In this document: positions 25,193-33,841 of the stretch, one piece after another
Layout of the letters: every line of letters begins with the position of its first letter
Numbering within the stretch: position 1 is the stretch's first letter
Assembly (NCBI RefSeq): GCF_016722895.1
Contig: NZ_JAEQNA010000005.1
Coordinates: forward strand, 62,001 to 126,000
DNA length: 64,000 nt
DNA from: Ramlibacter aurantiacus
GTDB lineage: Bacteria > Pseudomonadota > Gammaproteobacteria > Burkholderiales > Burkholderiaceae_C
Direction of reading: 5' to 3'
Program-made: the position numbers and the translations under genes
The notes under the pieces: model-generated
Told to the model about the DNA's origin: nothing
What the model saw: only the letters and a program-made list of their open reading frames with translations
Database searches by the model: none

Positions 25193-26088
25193 CGGCCCCC
25201 TGCCCGCTTGGCCGCGTGGTAGCGCCCCGTGCCGCGGGTGATGACCCCGTCGGTGTCGAGCACGTCACCGGGCTCGAGATCGGCAGCCTGCCGCACGCGC
25301 TCGTAGGTCGGCGCGAAGTCGATCTGCGCCAGGCGCAGCAGCTCGTCGAGGTGGCCGATGACGAAATACGTTTCCTGGAAATCGTCGATGCGGTAGCGCG
25401 TGCGCATCACCCGTTCCAGCTCGAAGCGGATGCGGTTGGGCGAGTCGTCCTCGACCGAGAACACCGTCTCGGCGGCCGACGAGGCGATGCCGGCGCCGTA
25501 GATGCGCAGGCCATCGGGCTGGCGCAACAGGCCGAACTCGACCGTGTACCAGTACACCCGGGCCAGCTTGTCGAGCACGCCCAGCCGCTGGGCGCGCAAG
25601 CCGCCTTCGCCATAGGCCTGGATGTAATCGGCGATGGCCGGGTTCATCAACATGGGGACATGGCCGAACACGTCGTGGAACACGTCCGGCTCCTCCAGGT
25701 AATCCAGCTCGTGCGGCTTGCGGATGAACTGCCCGGCGGGGAAACGGCGGTTGGCCAGGTGCTCGAAGAACACGTCGTCGGGCACCAGCCCGGGAACGGC
25801 GACCACCTGCCAGCCGGTGCGCTTGATCAGCAGGTCCGACAGCGCCTCGAAGTTCGGAATCTCGTCGGCCCCGATGGGCAGGTCGTCCATGCCCCGGATG
25901 AACTCGTCGCAGGCGCGGCCCGGCAGCAGCTTGCGCTGGCGCTCGAACAGCGTCCTCCAGACGGCATGCTCCTGCGGCGTGTAGCGGTCCCAGGCCTGCT
26001 CGATGGTCCAGTCGGGACGCTCGGGCCGCTGTTCGGCGCCGGCGGCCAGGCCGTGCTTCACGGTGTCCTTGCTTGGCTGCTGCAGCAT
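25189..26088 (-). CDS. phhA: Phenylalanine 4-monooxygenase
   Basis: The 299-residue protein converts phenylalanine to tyrosine using tetrahydropterin, iron and O2. The 2-His-1-Glu iron site is complete: His138 and His143 in DVFHDVFGHVP, and Glu184 in WYTVEFG, at the same numbering as the well-studied bacterial enzyme. Length matches the single-domain bacterial form without a regulatory ACT domain. The ATG at 26088 has GGAGG just upstream; an in-frame extension to 26157 lacks homology. No pterin carbinolamine dehydratase gene is adjacent. It is the first gene of a phhA-SDR-DOPA-dioxygenase unit. Confidence 0.95.
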   Translation of the reverse strand: MLQQPSKDTVKHGLAAGAEQRPERPDWTIEQAWDRYTPQEHAVWRTLFERQRKLLPGRACDEFIRGMDDLPIGADEIPNFEALSDLLIKRTGWQVVAVPGLVPDDVFFEHLANRRFPAGQFIRKPHELDYLEEPDVFHDVFGHVPMLMNPAIADYIQAYGEGGLRAQRLGVLDKLARVYWYTVEFGLLRQPDGLRIYGAGIASSAAETVFSVEDDSPNRIRFELERVMRTRYRIDDFQETYFVIGHLDELLRLAQIDFAPTYERVRQAADLEPGDVLDTDGVITRGTGRYHAAKRAGGR

Positions 26089-26227
26089 GGTGCCTCCAGT
26101 GGTCAGTGAGCCTGCGTGGAGGCCCGCCCGGCGCTTGCCTCCACCGCTCGACTGCATCAGGAACCGCTTGCCGTGTCCAGAGCTTCTGGATGACGCGGGG
26201 GTGAGCGAAAGGCGGCAGTTGCCCGAT

Positions 26228-26338
26228 TCACATCGCCTTCAGGCCGAACACGTGGCGGGCGTTGCCTTCGAAGATGAGGTGCTTGTCTTCGCGGCTCAGC
26301 CGGCGAGCGCCAGGCCGCCAGGCTTCATCACGACCGCG
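26228..26338 (-). pseudogene. C-terminal remnant of an amidohydrolase (ACMSD/decarboxylase-like family)
   Basis: An open stretch of about 36 codons ends in LSREDKHLIFEGNARHVFGL followed by KAM and stop. This is the typical C-terminal block of amidohydrolase-2 proteins, (I)x(x)GNAxRxFGL; compare VCHGNARRLFKLAGV at the end of the PicC-like protein here. An in-frame stop lies just upstream and no metal-binding motifs remain. It is therefore a 3' fragment of a lost gene between phhA and the meta-cleavage operon. Confidence 0.55.
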
Positions 26339-26394
26339 TCAGCTCCGGCACGACGCTGAACACACGAGGCGCCTACCGAGCTGGCACGCCGGCT

Positions 26395-26459
26395 TTGACA
26401 AGCCGCGCGTGTTCACCGATACTTTCCCATCTTTCGGCCATGTGTCCCATTAAACGGGA
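26395..26459 (+). promoter_or_regulatory. Sigma-70-like promoter and imperfect palindrome ahead of the meta-cleavage operon
   Basis: TTGACA (26395-26400), a 17-bp spacer and GATACT (26418-26423) form a near-consensus promoter. Downstream, TCCCATTAAACGGGA (26445-26459) is an inverted repeat with one mismatched pair, where a repressor could block transcription. The IclR regulator encoded at 30982 is a candidate binder (inference). The first gene starts at 26491 with GAGGAG before it. Confidence 0.6.
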
Positions 26460-26490
26460 ACAACCAACTTTAACTCTTGAGGAGCACGAC

Positions 26491-27477
26491 ATGGGTACCT
26501 TGAACAAGTCGCTGGCCGCGCTGTGGTGTCTGGCTGCAGCCGCGCATGCGTGGGCCGCAGCCGACGACTACCCGACCAAGCCGGTGCGGCTGGTCATTCC
26601 GTTCGCGGCCGGCGGCGGTGCCGACATCACGGCGCGGATCGTCAGCCAGGAAATGGGCGAGGCCCTGGGACAGCGATTCGTGGTCGAGAACCGCCCCGGC
26701 GCCAGCAACGTGATCGCCACGCAGCACGTGGCGCGGGCCGAGCCCGATGGCTACACCCTGCTGTGGATCACCGACGTGCACTCGATCAACGAGGCGCTCA
26801 ACCGCCTGGGCAAGCTCCCGAGCAAGCTGCCCTACCAGTCGCTCAAGGATTTCGAGCCGGTCGGCCAGGTGATCGCGCTGCAGATCGCCCTGATGGCCTC
26901 CAAGAAGAGCGGCATCGCATCGGTGCAGGACCTCACGGCGCGAGCCCGCAGCGGAGGCGTTCCGCTCAATGCCGGCCACAACGGCGACGGCAGCCCGCAC
27001 TACCTGGCCTTCCTGCGCATGCAACAGGTCGGCGGCTACAAGCTCAACGAGATTCCGTATCCCGGTTCCGGCCCCGCCGCGGTGGCCGTGCAGGCCGGCG
27101 AAATCGACCTGGCCTTCGGCACCGTGGGATCGGCGCTGCAGTTGTCCAAGTCCAACCGGGTGAACCTGCTGGCCGTTTCCAGCGCCGAGCGTGACACGCT
27201 GGCCCCGGACGTGCCCACGCTGGCCGAATCGGGCTACAACGGGCTGTCGATCCAGAGCTGGATGGGCGTGCTCGCACCCAAGGGCGTGCCCGCGGACCGC
27301 CTGGCCAAGCTGAATGCCGCGCTGGCCAAGGCGCTCGCCGCGCCGGAGGTCGTCAAGCAGTTGCAGGCCGGCGGCACGACGCCGAAGGCGGGCACGCGCG
27401 AGCAGTTCGGGCAGTTGATCGCCAGGGACGCCGACAAGATCGAAGCGATCTACAAGGGCTCGGCGAAGCAGCCATGA
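26491..27477 (+). CDS. Bug-family periplasmic substrate-binding protein
   Basis: The 328-residue protein has a signal peptide (about 1-23), the family motif IPFAAGGGADITARI and complete lobes. Strong GAGGAG precedes the ATG at 26491. It is the first gene of a four-gene operon, and its stop overlaps the next start by ATGA. Its ligand is probably the aromatic acid catabolised by the downstream genes (inference). No TctAB partner is encoded nearby. Confidence 0.88.
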   Translation: MGTLNKSLAALWCLAAAAHAWAAADDYPTKPVRLVIPFAAGGGADITARIVSQEMGEALGQRFVVENRPGASNVIATQHVARAEPDGYTLLWITDVHSINEALNRLGKLPSKLPYQSLKDFEPVGQVIALQIALMASKKSGIASVQDLTARARSGGVPLNAGHNGDGSPHYLAFLRMQQVGGYKLNEIPYPGSGPAAVAVQAGEIDLAFGTVGSALQLSKSNRVNLLAVSSAERDTLAPDVPTLAESGYNGLSIQSWMGVLAPKGVPADRLAKLNAALAKALAAPEVVKQLQAGGTTPKAGTREQFGQLIARDADKIEAIYKGSAKQP

Positions 27478-28382
27478 CCATCAAGGAACTCGGCTACATC
27501 GTGCTCGATTCGCCGGACCTGGCGCGCTGGGGCACCTACCTGCAGGAGGTGGTCGGCGCCATGGTGTCCGAGGGCCCCGACGGATCGCTGCGGGTGCGGA
27601 TCGACGAGCGCGACTGCCGCCTGCTGCTGCGGGATTCCCCGCAGGAGAAGCTGGCCGCGATGGGCTGGCTGGTGCGGGACGAGGCGGGCCTGCGGCAGGC
27701 GCTTGAGACTGCGCGCGCAGAGGGGTGCGAGCCGCGCATCGGCACCGCCGACGAATGCATCGCGCGGCGCGTCAACGGCTTCTTCGCGATCACCGATCCG
27801 GCGGGCCATTCGCACGAGATCGCGTGGGGCCCGGTCGTGAACTTCAGGCAGCCGTTCCGCTCGCCCGCCGGCGTGCCGGCCTTCATGACCGGCGACCAGG
27901 GCCTGGGGCACCTGGTGATCGGCTGCGAGCCCGCGCAGTTCGAGGCGACGAGCCGCTTCACCACCGGGGTGCTGGGCCTGCAGGTGGCCAACCTGCGCGC
28001 GCAGTCGCTCTCGGGCGAGCCCGTGCCCTTTCCCATCACCTGGTTCCACGCGGACAACCCCCGGCAGCACTCGCTGGGACTCGCCGCCAGCTTCACGCCC
28101 GGCGCGCCGCGCCACGGCTGCCGGCACATCAACCTGGAGGTGCCCGAGATCGACGACGTGGGACGCGCCCTGGACCGCTGCGACCGGCACGGCGTGCGCA
28201 TCGCCCGGTCACTGGGGCGCCATGTGAACGACCGCGCCATCTCGTTCTACATGGCCTCCCCGGGCGGGTTCCTGGTCGAGTACGGCTGCGCCGCCCCCAG
28301 GAAGGACTGGTCGCTGGAGATCGTCTACGACGAGGGCGGTGCCGGCTCCGTCTGGGGCCACAAGCCCAACCCCGCACGGTGA
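27474..28382 (+). CDS. Type I extradiol dioxygenase (BphC-like, two VOC domains)
   Basis: The 302-residue protein has an N-terminal vestigial VOC half and a catalytic C-terminal half. The Fe(II) ligands fit His146 (GLGHLV), His218 (CRHIN) and Glu269 (FLVEYG), the 2-His-1-Glu set of 2,3-dihydroxybiphenyl 1,2-dioxygenase-type enzymes. It would open a catechol ring next to the hydroxyls to give a yellow meta-cleavage acid. It is translationally coupled to the Bug gene and followed by a C-C hydrolase, the expected next enzyme. The natural catechol is not known. Confidence 0.9.
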   Translation: MTIKELGYIVLDSPDLARWGTYLQEVVGAMVSEGPDGSLRVRIDERDCRLLLRDSPQEKLAAMGWLVRDEAGLRQALETARAEGCEPRIGTADECIARRVNGFFAITDPAGHSHEIAWGPVVNFRQPFRSPAGVPAFMTGDQGLGHLVIGCEPAQFEATSRFTTGVLGLQVANLRAQSLSGEPVPFPITWFHADNPRQHSLGLAASFTPGAPRHGCRHINLEVPEIDDVGRALDRCDRHGVRIARSLGRHVNDRAISFYMASPGGFLVEYGCAAPRKDWSLEIVYDEGGAGSVWGHKPNPAR

Positions 28383-28407
28383 TCGACGACCGCATCAAGG
28401 AGCACTC

Positions 28408-29277
28408 ATGCAAACCTACAAGAGCATCTGGAACGCCCTGACGGACGTGGCGTTCGAGCAGGGCTGGATCGATGCCGCAGGCATCCGAACGCGCTACGCG
28501 CACGCCGGCCGGAAGGGCCGGCCCGTGGTGCTGATGCTGCACGGCACGGCCGGCAGCTGGGAAAACTTCGCGGAGAACCTGGGGCCGCTGTCGAAGCACT
28601 TCGACTGCTACGCCATCGACATGGTCGGCTGCGGCTTCAGCGACAAGCCGGACCTGCCGTTCGAGACGCCGGTGTACGCGCGGCACGCCAGGGACTTCCT
28701 CGATGCCATCGGCGCGGACCGAGCCCACGTCATCGGCTGCTCGCTGGGCGGCTGGGTCGGTGCCCGGCTGGCCGTCACGTACCCGGAGCGCGTGGCCAGC
28801 CTGACCATGGTGTCGGCAGCCGGCTACCTGTCGGACGCGTCCAACATGTCGCGCATCAAGAGCCAGCGCACCAAGGCCGTCGACGAGCCGACCTGGGACA
28901 ACGTCAAGCAGATCTTCAACAACCTCATCCACGACGAGAAGAACCGCATCCCGGACATCGTCGCGGTGCGACAGCGCGTCTACCAGTTGCCGGAGATGGC
29001 GCGGGCCATGCACAACATCCTGTGCCTGCAAGACCCGGACGTGCGCGCGCGCAACGTGCTGGGCGATGACGAGTGGGAAAGCATCGAGGCGCCCGCGCTC
29101 GTCATCGGATCGCTGGAGGACAAGGACACCTACCTGGCCACGGCCCGCGCGGTGTCGAAGCTCATGCCCCACGCGCGGTATGCGGAGATGGCGGACGTGG
29201 GCCACTGGCCTCAGTTCGAGGATCCGGCCACCTTCAACCGCCTGTTCCTGCAGTTCATGGGAGAGATCACGCAATGA
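28408..29277 (+). CDS. Alpha/beta hydrolase, probable meta-cleavage-product (C-C) hydrolase
   Basis: The 289-residue protein has the oxyanion region LHGTAGSWENF, the nucleophile elbow GCSLGG with Ser112, and a catalytic His in DVGHWPQFE. This is the MhpC/BphD layout. After extradiol cleavage by the upstream enzyme it would hydrolyse the C-C bond to give a carboxylic acid and 2-hydroxypenta-2,4-dienoate. AAGGAG precedes the ATG at 28408. Its stop overlaps the start of the flavin hydroxylase. Confidence 0.85.
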   Translation: MQTYKSIWNALTDVAFEQGWIDAAGIRTRYAHAGRKGRPVVLMLHGTAGSWENFAENLGPLSKHFDCYAIDMVGCGFSDKPDLPFETPVYARHARDFLDAIGADRAHVIGCSLGGWVGARLAVTYPERVASLTMVSAAGYLSDASNMSRIKSQRTKAVDEPTWDNVKQIFNNLIHDEKNRIPDIVAVRQRVYQLPEMARAMHNILCLQDPDVRARNVLGDDEWESIEAPALVIGSLEDKDTYLATARAVSKLMPHARYAEMADVGHWPQFEDPATFNRLFLQFMGEITQ

Positions 29278-30908
29278 ACACCCTCCAGACCGATGTCGTC
29301 GTGGTCGGCGCCGGCCCCTGCGGGGTCACCCTGGCCAACTATCTGGGCGCCTATGGAGTGCGCGCCGTGCTGGTGGAGCGCGCCGCCGACATCCTCGACT
29401 ACCCGCGCGCGGTGGGCGTGGACGACGAGGCGCTGCGGTCCTGGCAGGGCGTGGGCCTGGCCGACACGCTGCTGCGCGACATGCTGCAGAACGTGCCGGC
29501 GCGCTACCACAACTCCAGGGGCCGGTGCTTCGCGGAGGTGGCGCCCGAAGGCCAACCCTTCGGCTGGCCGCGCAGGAACCTGTTCCTGCAGCCACTGACC
29601 GAAGCCACCCTGCGCAAGGGGCTCGACCGCTACGACTGCGTGCGGGTGGAACTGGGCCTGGAGATCACCGGCCTGGCAAGCGGCGAGCGCATGGTGTCGC
29701 TGCAGGGCCGGCGATCCGACGGCGAGCCCATCGACATCGCGGCCCGCTATGTGGTCGGCGCCGACGGCGGTCGCAGCACCATCCGCAAACTCATCGGCGT
29801 GGAGCTGACGGGCACGACCGACACGCACAAGTGGCTGGTCATCGACGTGACCGACGACACCATGGATGCGCCCTTCACCGGCATCTATTGCGATCCGCAG
29901 CGGCCCAGCTTCTCGATCCACCTGCCGTATGGCTACCGCCGTCTCGAATTCCTGCTCAAGCCCGACGAAACCGAGGAAGAGGTCCTCAAGCCGGAGCGGC
30001 TGGAGGCGCTGATGCGGCTGCACTACGGCGCCACCGGCCCGCTGCCGCCGGTCAAGCGCTCGCGCATCTACCTGCACCACTCGCGCATCGCCGAACGCTT
30101 CAGCGTCGGGCGCGTGTTCCTCGCCGGCGACGCGGCGCACCTGCAGCCGCCGTTCTTCGGCCAGGGCATGAATTCGGGGCTGCGCGACGCGACCAACCTG
30201 GCGTGGAAGCTCGCCTGGGTCCTGAAGGGGCATGCGGACGAAGCGATCCTGCAGACCTACGACACCGAACGGCGCCACCATGCCCTGGCGATGGTGAAGC
30301 TGGCCACCTGGATGGGATCGTTCTACCGGCCCTGGAACCGCTTGACCGAGAGCGCGCGCGACCTGTTCTTCGACGTGATCCGCAAGCTGCCCGGCGCCAA
30401 GGACTACGTGCTGCAGCTGAAATTCAAGCCGATGTCCCGCTACACCCAGGGCGTCGTGCTGTTCGACGAACGCGCGGCGCGGCGCAAGGACTACCCCGTC
30501 GGGCGCATGTTCATGCAGCCCTCGGTTCTGGTGGGGGACAAGGTGTCGAGACTGGACGACGTGATCGGCCCCGGCTTCTGCATCCTTGGCATCCACACGG
30601 ACCCGGCGGAACTGCTCGGCCGCGACACCCTCGAGGACCTGGCCACCATCGGCTGCAGGACCCTGTGGATTCGGCCGTCGCGCTCGGTCGGCCCCGGCAG
30701 GCAGGCCCGCTCACCCTCGCTGGAGGTCGAGGACGTGCATGGCAAATTCCGGGACTGGAAGATGAGGCATCCCGAGTGGCCGTTCATCGTGCTGCGGCCC
30801 GATCGCTACGTGGCAGCCGTCGGCTCGGCCGCGCAGCTGCCGGAGACGGTGCGCAGCCTGGTCACGCTGCTGCGCGCAGAGGCACAGGCGATGCGACTCG
30901 CCGCGTGA
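29274..30908 (+). CDS. FAD-dependent aromatic hydroxylase (MhpA/PheA-like)
   Basis: The 544-residue class A flavin monooxygenase has the FAD motif VVGAGPCGVTLANY near residues 9-22, the DG motif GADGGRSTIRK and the second FAD motif FLAGDAAHLQPPFFGQGMN. A C-terminal thioredoxin-like region is present, as in MhpA. It would hydroxylate a phenol-like acid ortho to its hydroxyl, using NAD(P)H, to make the catechol for the dioxygenase encoded at 27474. The start overlaps the hydrolase stop (ATGA). A hairpin follows at 30918. Substrate preference cannot be read from sequence. Confidence 0.9.
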   Translation: MNTLQTDVVVVGAGPCGVTLANYLGAYGVRAVLVERAADILDYPRAVGVDDEALRSWQGVGLADTLLRDMLQNVPARYHNSRGRCFAEVAPEGQPFGWPRRNLFLQPLTEATLRKGLDRYDCVRVELGLEITGLASGERMVSLQGRRSDGEPIDIAARYVVGADGGRSTIRKLIGVELTGTTDTHKWLVIDVTDDTMDAPFTGIYCDPQRPSFSIHLPYGYRRLEFLLKPDETEEEVLKPERLEALMRLHYGATGPLPPVKRSRIYLHHSRIAERFSVGRVFLAGDAAHLQPPFFGQGMNSGLRDATNLAWKLAWVLKGHADEAILQTYDTERRHHALAMVKLATWMGSFYRPWNRLTESARDLFFDVIRKLPGAKDYVLQLKFKPMSRYTQGVVLFDERAARRKDYPVGRMFMQPSVLVGDKVSRLDDVIGPGFCILGIHTDPAELLGRDTLEDLATIGCRTLWIRPSRSVGPGRQARSPSLEVEDVHGKFRDWKMRHPEWPFIVLRPDRYVAAVGSAAQLPETVRSLVTLLRAEAQAMRLAA

Positions 30909-30917
30909 TGCACGGGC

Positions 30918-30944
30918 GGGCGCTGCAAGCAGCGCCCCTACAAT
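30918..30944 (+). terminator. Hairpin ending the meta-cleavage operon, next to a -10-like box
   Basis: GGGCGCTGC-AA-GCAGCGCCC (30918-30937) is a perfect inverted repeat 10 bp after the hydroxylase stop, folding as a 7-bp stem with a 6-nt loop. There is no U-tract. The next bases contain TACAAT (30939-30944), a possible -10 box for the IclR gene that starts at 30982. Confidence 0.45.
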
Positions 30945-30981
30945 CGCGCGCCGTCCGACCCTCCCGGGCGCCTTGACCACG

Positions 30982-31758
30982 ATGGACCCGAAGACCTCTT
31001 CCGCCGATGAGTCCCTGCTCGGCAACTCCACCGCCGACCGCGTCATCGAGATCCTGCTGCTGTTTACGGATCGGCAGCCGCGCTGGACGGCGCACGAGCT
31101 GTCGGCCCAGATGGGCATGCCCCGCAGCACCATCTACCGATACCTGAACTCACTGAAGAACAGCCGGATGATCGTCGAGCGGGGCGACGGCACCTTCGTG
31201 CTCGGGCCGCGCATCCAGGTGCTCGCCGCCGTGGCGAAAGGGACCAACAACATCGTCTCGGTCGCTCGCGACGAGATGCTCAAGCTGGCCGAGGCCTTCA
31301 ACGAGAACCTGCTGCTCAACGAGATCGCCGACTTCGAGGTGGCGACGCTGGAGCGGATCGAAAGCCGCCATCGCGTGGGCCTGACCTCGGCCCGCGGCGG
31401 CCTGCTGCCGTGGCCGGCCACGGCCAGCTCGAAGCTGTTCCTCGCCTACGCCCCGAAGGAGAAGCTCGCCCGGTTCTGGACCATCGGCAAGCCCACCGCG
31501 TACACCGACAAGACCATCGTCCAGAAACACCGCCTGGAAGCCGAGCTCAGGCAGATCCGCCAGCAGGGCTTCGCCTACTCCGACGAAGAGCGCGACGAAG
31601 GGGTGGTGGGCGTCGCGGTGCCCTTGATGAGCGAGGGCGCGTGCCGATACAGCCTGGCCTTCGTGGCGCCGAAGTTCCGGGCGAACCAGGACGTGCTGGC
31701 CGCCATGAAGCAGGCCCTGCTCGACGCCGCCCGCAGCTTGCAGGTGCACCTGGCCTGA
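30982..31758 (+). CDS. IclR-family transcriptional regulator
   Basis: The 258-residue protein has an N-terminal winged helix (about 15-75, DRVIEILLLF then MPRSTIYRYLNSL) and the IclR ligand domain after it (about 90-255). ATG 30982 is preferred over TTG 30973. It follows the meta-cleavage operon on the same strand after a hairpin and is convergent with a Bug gene. It is the likely regulator of the 26491-30908 operon, whose promoter carries a 15-bp inverted repeat. Activator or repressor mode is unknown. Confidence 0.87.
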   Translation: MDPKTSSADESLLGNSTADRVIEILLLFTDRQPRWTAHELSAQMGMPRSTIYRYLNSLKNSRMIVERGDGTFVLGPRIQVLAAVAKGTNNIVSVARDEMLKLAEAFNENLLLNEIADFEVATLERIESRHRVGLTSARGGLLPWPATASSKLFLAYAPKEKLARFWTIGKPTAYTDKTIVQKHRLEAELRQIRQQGFAYSDEERDEGVVGVAVPLMSEGACRYSLAFVAPKFRANQDVLAAMKQALLDAARSLQVHLA

Positions 31759-31818
31759 GGCGGCGCGCCCGGGCGAGCAGCGCGCTGCCCCTCGCGCGGG
31801 GCGCAGCCGGCGGGCCGG

Positions 31819-32802
31819 CTACTCCACCTTGCCGATCTTCTTGACCACGTCGGCCATGCGGCCGATGTCCTGCTTCACATACCGGTCGAACTCCGGTGCG
31901 TCCATGTACTGGATCGGGCTGCCGGCGCCGAGGATGACCTGCTTGACCTTCGGGTCCGCCGCCGCGGCCTTCGCTGCGGCGCGAACCTTCTGGAGCACGG
32001 GCTCGGGCATGCCGGCCGGGGCGAACAAGCCGGACCATTGCGCGTACTGCGCGTCGTAGCCGGCGTCCTTCAGGGACGGCACGTCGGGCATGCTCTCCAG
32101 CCGGCCCGTGGCCCAGTGGCCCAGCACCTTGACCTTGCCGGCCTTGACGTGCTGCAGGACGGTGGCGGGCCCGGTGGACAGCGCCTGGACCTGGCCGGCC
32201 AGCAAGGCCACCACGGCCGGCCCGGCCCCGGTGAACGGCACGTGCGTGAGCTTGATGCCGGCGTTCTGGGCGAGGATTTCCATGGGCACGTGCATGGTGC
32301 CGTAGTTGCCGGACGAGCCGTAGTTGATCGCGCCGGGCCGCTTCTTCGCGTCTTCCACGAAATCCTTCACCGTGTTCCAGGGCGCGTCGGCCCGCACCGC
32401 CAGCACGGTGGGGTCGGCGGTGAAACGGGCGATGGGCGTCAGCGCATCGAACGCGTACATCGGCGAGCGGCCCAGGAGCTTGTCCGCCTCGGGCAGCACG
32501 CTGTACGAAGACAGGGCCATCAGGAGCGTGTAGCCATCGGGCGCCGACTTGGCCGCCTGGGCCATCCCGATGCCGCCACCGGCCCCACCCCGGTTCTCGA
32601 TCACGACCGGCTGGCCCAGTTCGCGCGACATGGACTCGGCCACCGGCCGCGCCACCGTGTCGGCCAGGCCTCCCGGCGGGAAGGGCACCACGATCTTGAT
32701 GGGACGGTTGGGGTAGTCCGTGGCCTGGGCCTGGACGGACACGGCGCCGGCGCAAAGCAAGGCCGCGACGGCGATTCGAAAGGTGGCACGTACGTTGATC
32801 AT
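31819..32802 (-). CDS. Bug-family periplasmic substrate-binding protein
   Basis: The 327-residue protein has a signal peptide (about 1-26, ending VQA-QA), the motif FPPGGLADTVAR in place of the more common AGGG form, and full-length lobes. AGGAGACAAG precedes the ATG, sharing a leader with the Bug gene at 9293-10273. It lies 37 bp downstream of an FAH-family gene on the same strand, so the two probably form a unit under the GntR regulator at 33842. No membrane subunits are nearby. Confidence 0.87.
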   Translation of the reverse strand: MINVRATFRIAVAALLCAGAVSVQAQATDYPNRPIKIVVPFPPGGLADTVARPVAESMSRELGQPVVIENRGGAGGGIGMAQAAKSAPDGYTLLMALSSYSVLPEADKLLGRSPMYAFDALTPIARFTADPTVLAVRADAPWNTVKDFVEDAKKRPGAINYGSSGNYGTMHVPMEILAQNAGIKLTHVPFTGAGPAVVALLAGQVQALSTGPATVLQHVKAGKVKVLGHWATGRLESMPDVPSLKDAGYDAQYAQWSGLFAPAGMPEPVLQKVRAAAKAAAADPKVKQVILGAGSPIQYMDAPEFDRYVKQDIGRMADVVKKIGKVE

Positions 32803-32839
32803 CTTGTCTCCTAAGTTCGTGGTTCGGGAAAAGCCTCGG

Positions 32840-33709
32840 TTACTGGAAGCGGTTTTCGATCGCGCCGATCCCGTCGACCTCGATGCGCACCACGTCGCCG
32901 GCGCGCAGGTAGCGCGGCGGCTGCAGCCCCATGCCCACGCCGGCCGGGGTGCCGGTGGCGATCACGTCCCCAGGAACGAGGGTGATGCCGCGCGAGACGG
33001 TTTCGATCAAGGTGGGGATGTCGAAGATCATGTTCTCGGTCGGTCCGTCCTGGCGCAATTCGCCGTTGACCCAGCAGCGCACGCGCGTGCGCCGCCCGTC
33101 GAGTTCATCGGCGGTGACGATCCACGGGCCCATGGGGCAGAAGGTGTCGAAGGACTTGCCCATGTCCCATTGCTGGTGCCGCATCTGCACGTCGCGCGCG
33201 GTCACGTCGTTCACGATGGTGTAGCCGTAGATGTGGTCCATGGCGTCGTCCTTGCGGATGTTCTTGCCACCCTTGCCGATCACCACGGCCAGCTCGGCTT
33301 CGTAATCGATCTGCTCCGATACCGCGGCACCGGGCAGCACCACCGGATCGTGCGGGCCGACCACGCACTCGGGCACCTTGGTGAAGACGATCGGCCACTC
33401 CATGACGTTCTCGTTGCTGCCCTTGAAGACCGATGCGGCCAGCTCCTTGGCATGGGCGTGGTAATTGCGGCCGACGCACCAGAGGTTGCGACGGGGCCGC
33501 GGCAAGGGAGCGTCCAGGCGCACGGCCGACAGCGGCAGCGACGGGCCCGAAGCGGGCAGCCGTTCGCCCCGCACGGATGCCTCGACCAGGGCCAGCGCGC
33601 CGTGCTGCGCCTGCTCGGTCGACAGCTGGAATGGCGCGACCTGCTGGCCGTCCGGTGACACGACGCCGACTTGCCGGCGGCCATCATGGGTGAATGTTGC
33701 GATGCGCAC
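32840..33709 (-). CDS. Fumarylacetoacetate-hydrolase family protein (2-keto-4-pentenoate hydratase/isomerase-like)
   Basis: The 289-residue protein has an N-terminal beta domain and a catalytic FAH domain with metal ligands in IDYEAELAVVIG (two Glu) and NDVTARDVQ (Asp), plus the late block PGDVIATGTPAGVG. Such enzymes act on keto-acid products of aromatic ring cleavage. It could complete the neighbouring meta-cleavage pathway or handle a separate acid. The start is GTG 33709 with GAGGAG upstream. The gene is divergent from the GntR regulator across a region of repeated half-sites. Confidence 0.9.
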   Translation of the reverse strand: MRIATFTHDGRRQVGVVSPDGQQVAPFQLSTEQAQHGALALVEASVRGERLPASGPSLPLSAVRLDAPLPRPRRNLWCVGRNYHAHAKELAASVFKGSNENVMEWPIVFTKVPECVVGPHDPVVLPGAAVSEQIDYEAELAVVIGKGGKNIRKDDAMDHIYGYTIVNDVTARDVQMRHQQWDMGKSFDTFCPMGPWIVTADELDGRRTRVRCWVNGELRQDGPTENMIFDIPTLIETVSRGITLVPGDVIATGTPAGVGMGLQPPRYLRAGDVVRIEVDGIGAIENRFQ

Positions 33710-33721
33710 AGGATCTCCTCA

Positions 33722-33839
33722 ATTGGTTGATTGGTGACCATTCATGGACCATTGGCGAGCATGCTACACGAGTCAGTTGCCGAAGAGAACCCATGAATCT
33801 TATGGAATGGAAGATGGGCGATTGGTCTAACATTGGTCC
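33722..33839. promoter_or_regulatory. Cluster of ATTGGTCC-like half-sites between FAH and GntR genes
   Basis: Five related 8-mers occur: ATTGGTTG (33722), ATTGGTGA (33730), an inverted copy GGACCATT (33746-33753), ATTGGTCT (33821) and ATTGGTCC (33832). They lie right above the FAH start and directly before the GntR start. GntR/FCD regulators bind TGGTNNNACCA-like sites, so this is probably the operator array for both divergent genes (inference). Confidence 0.55.
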
Positions 33840-33841
33840 TT

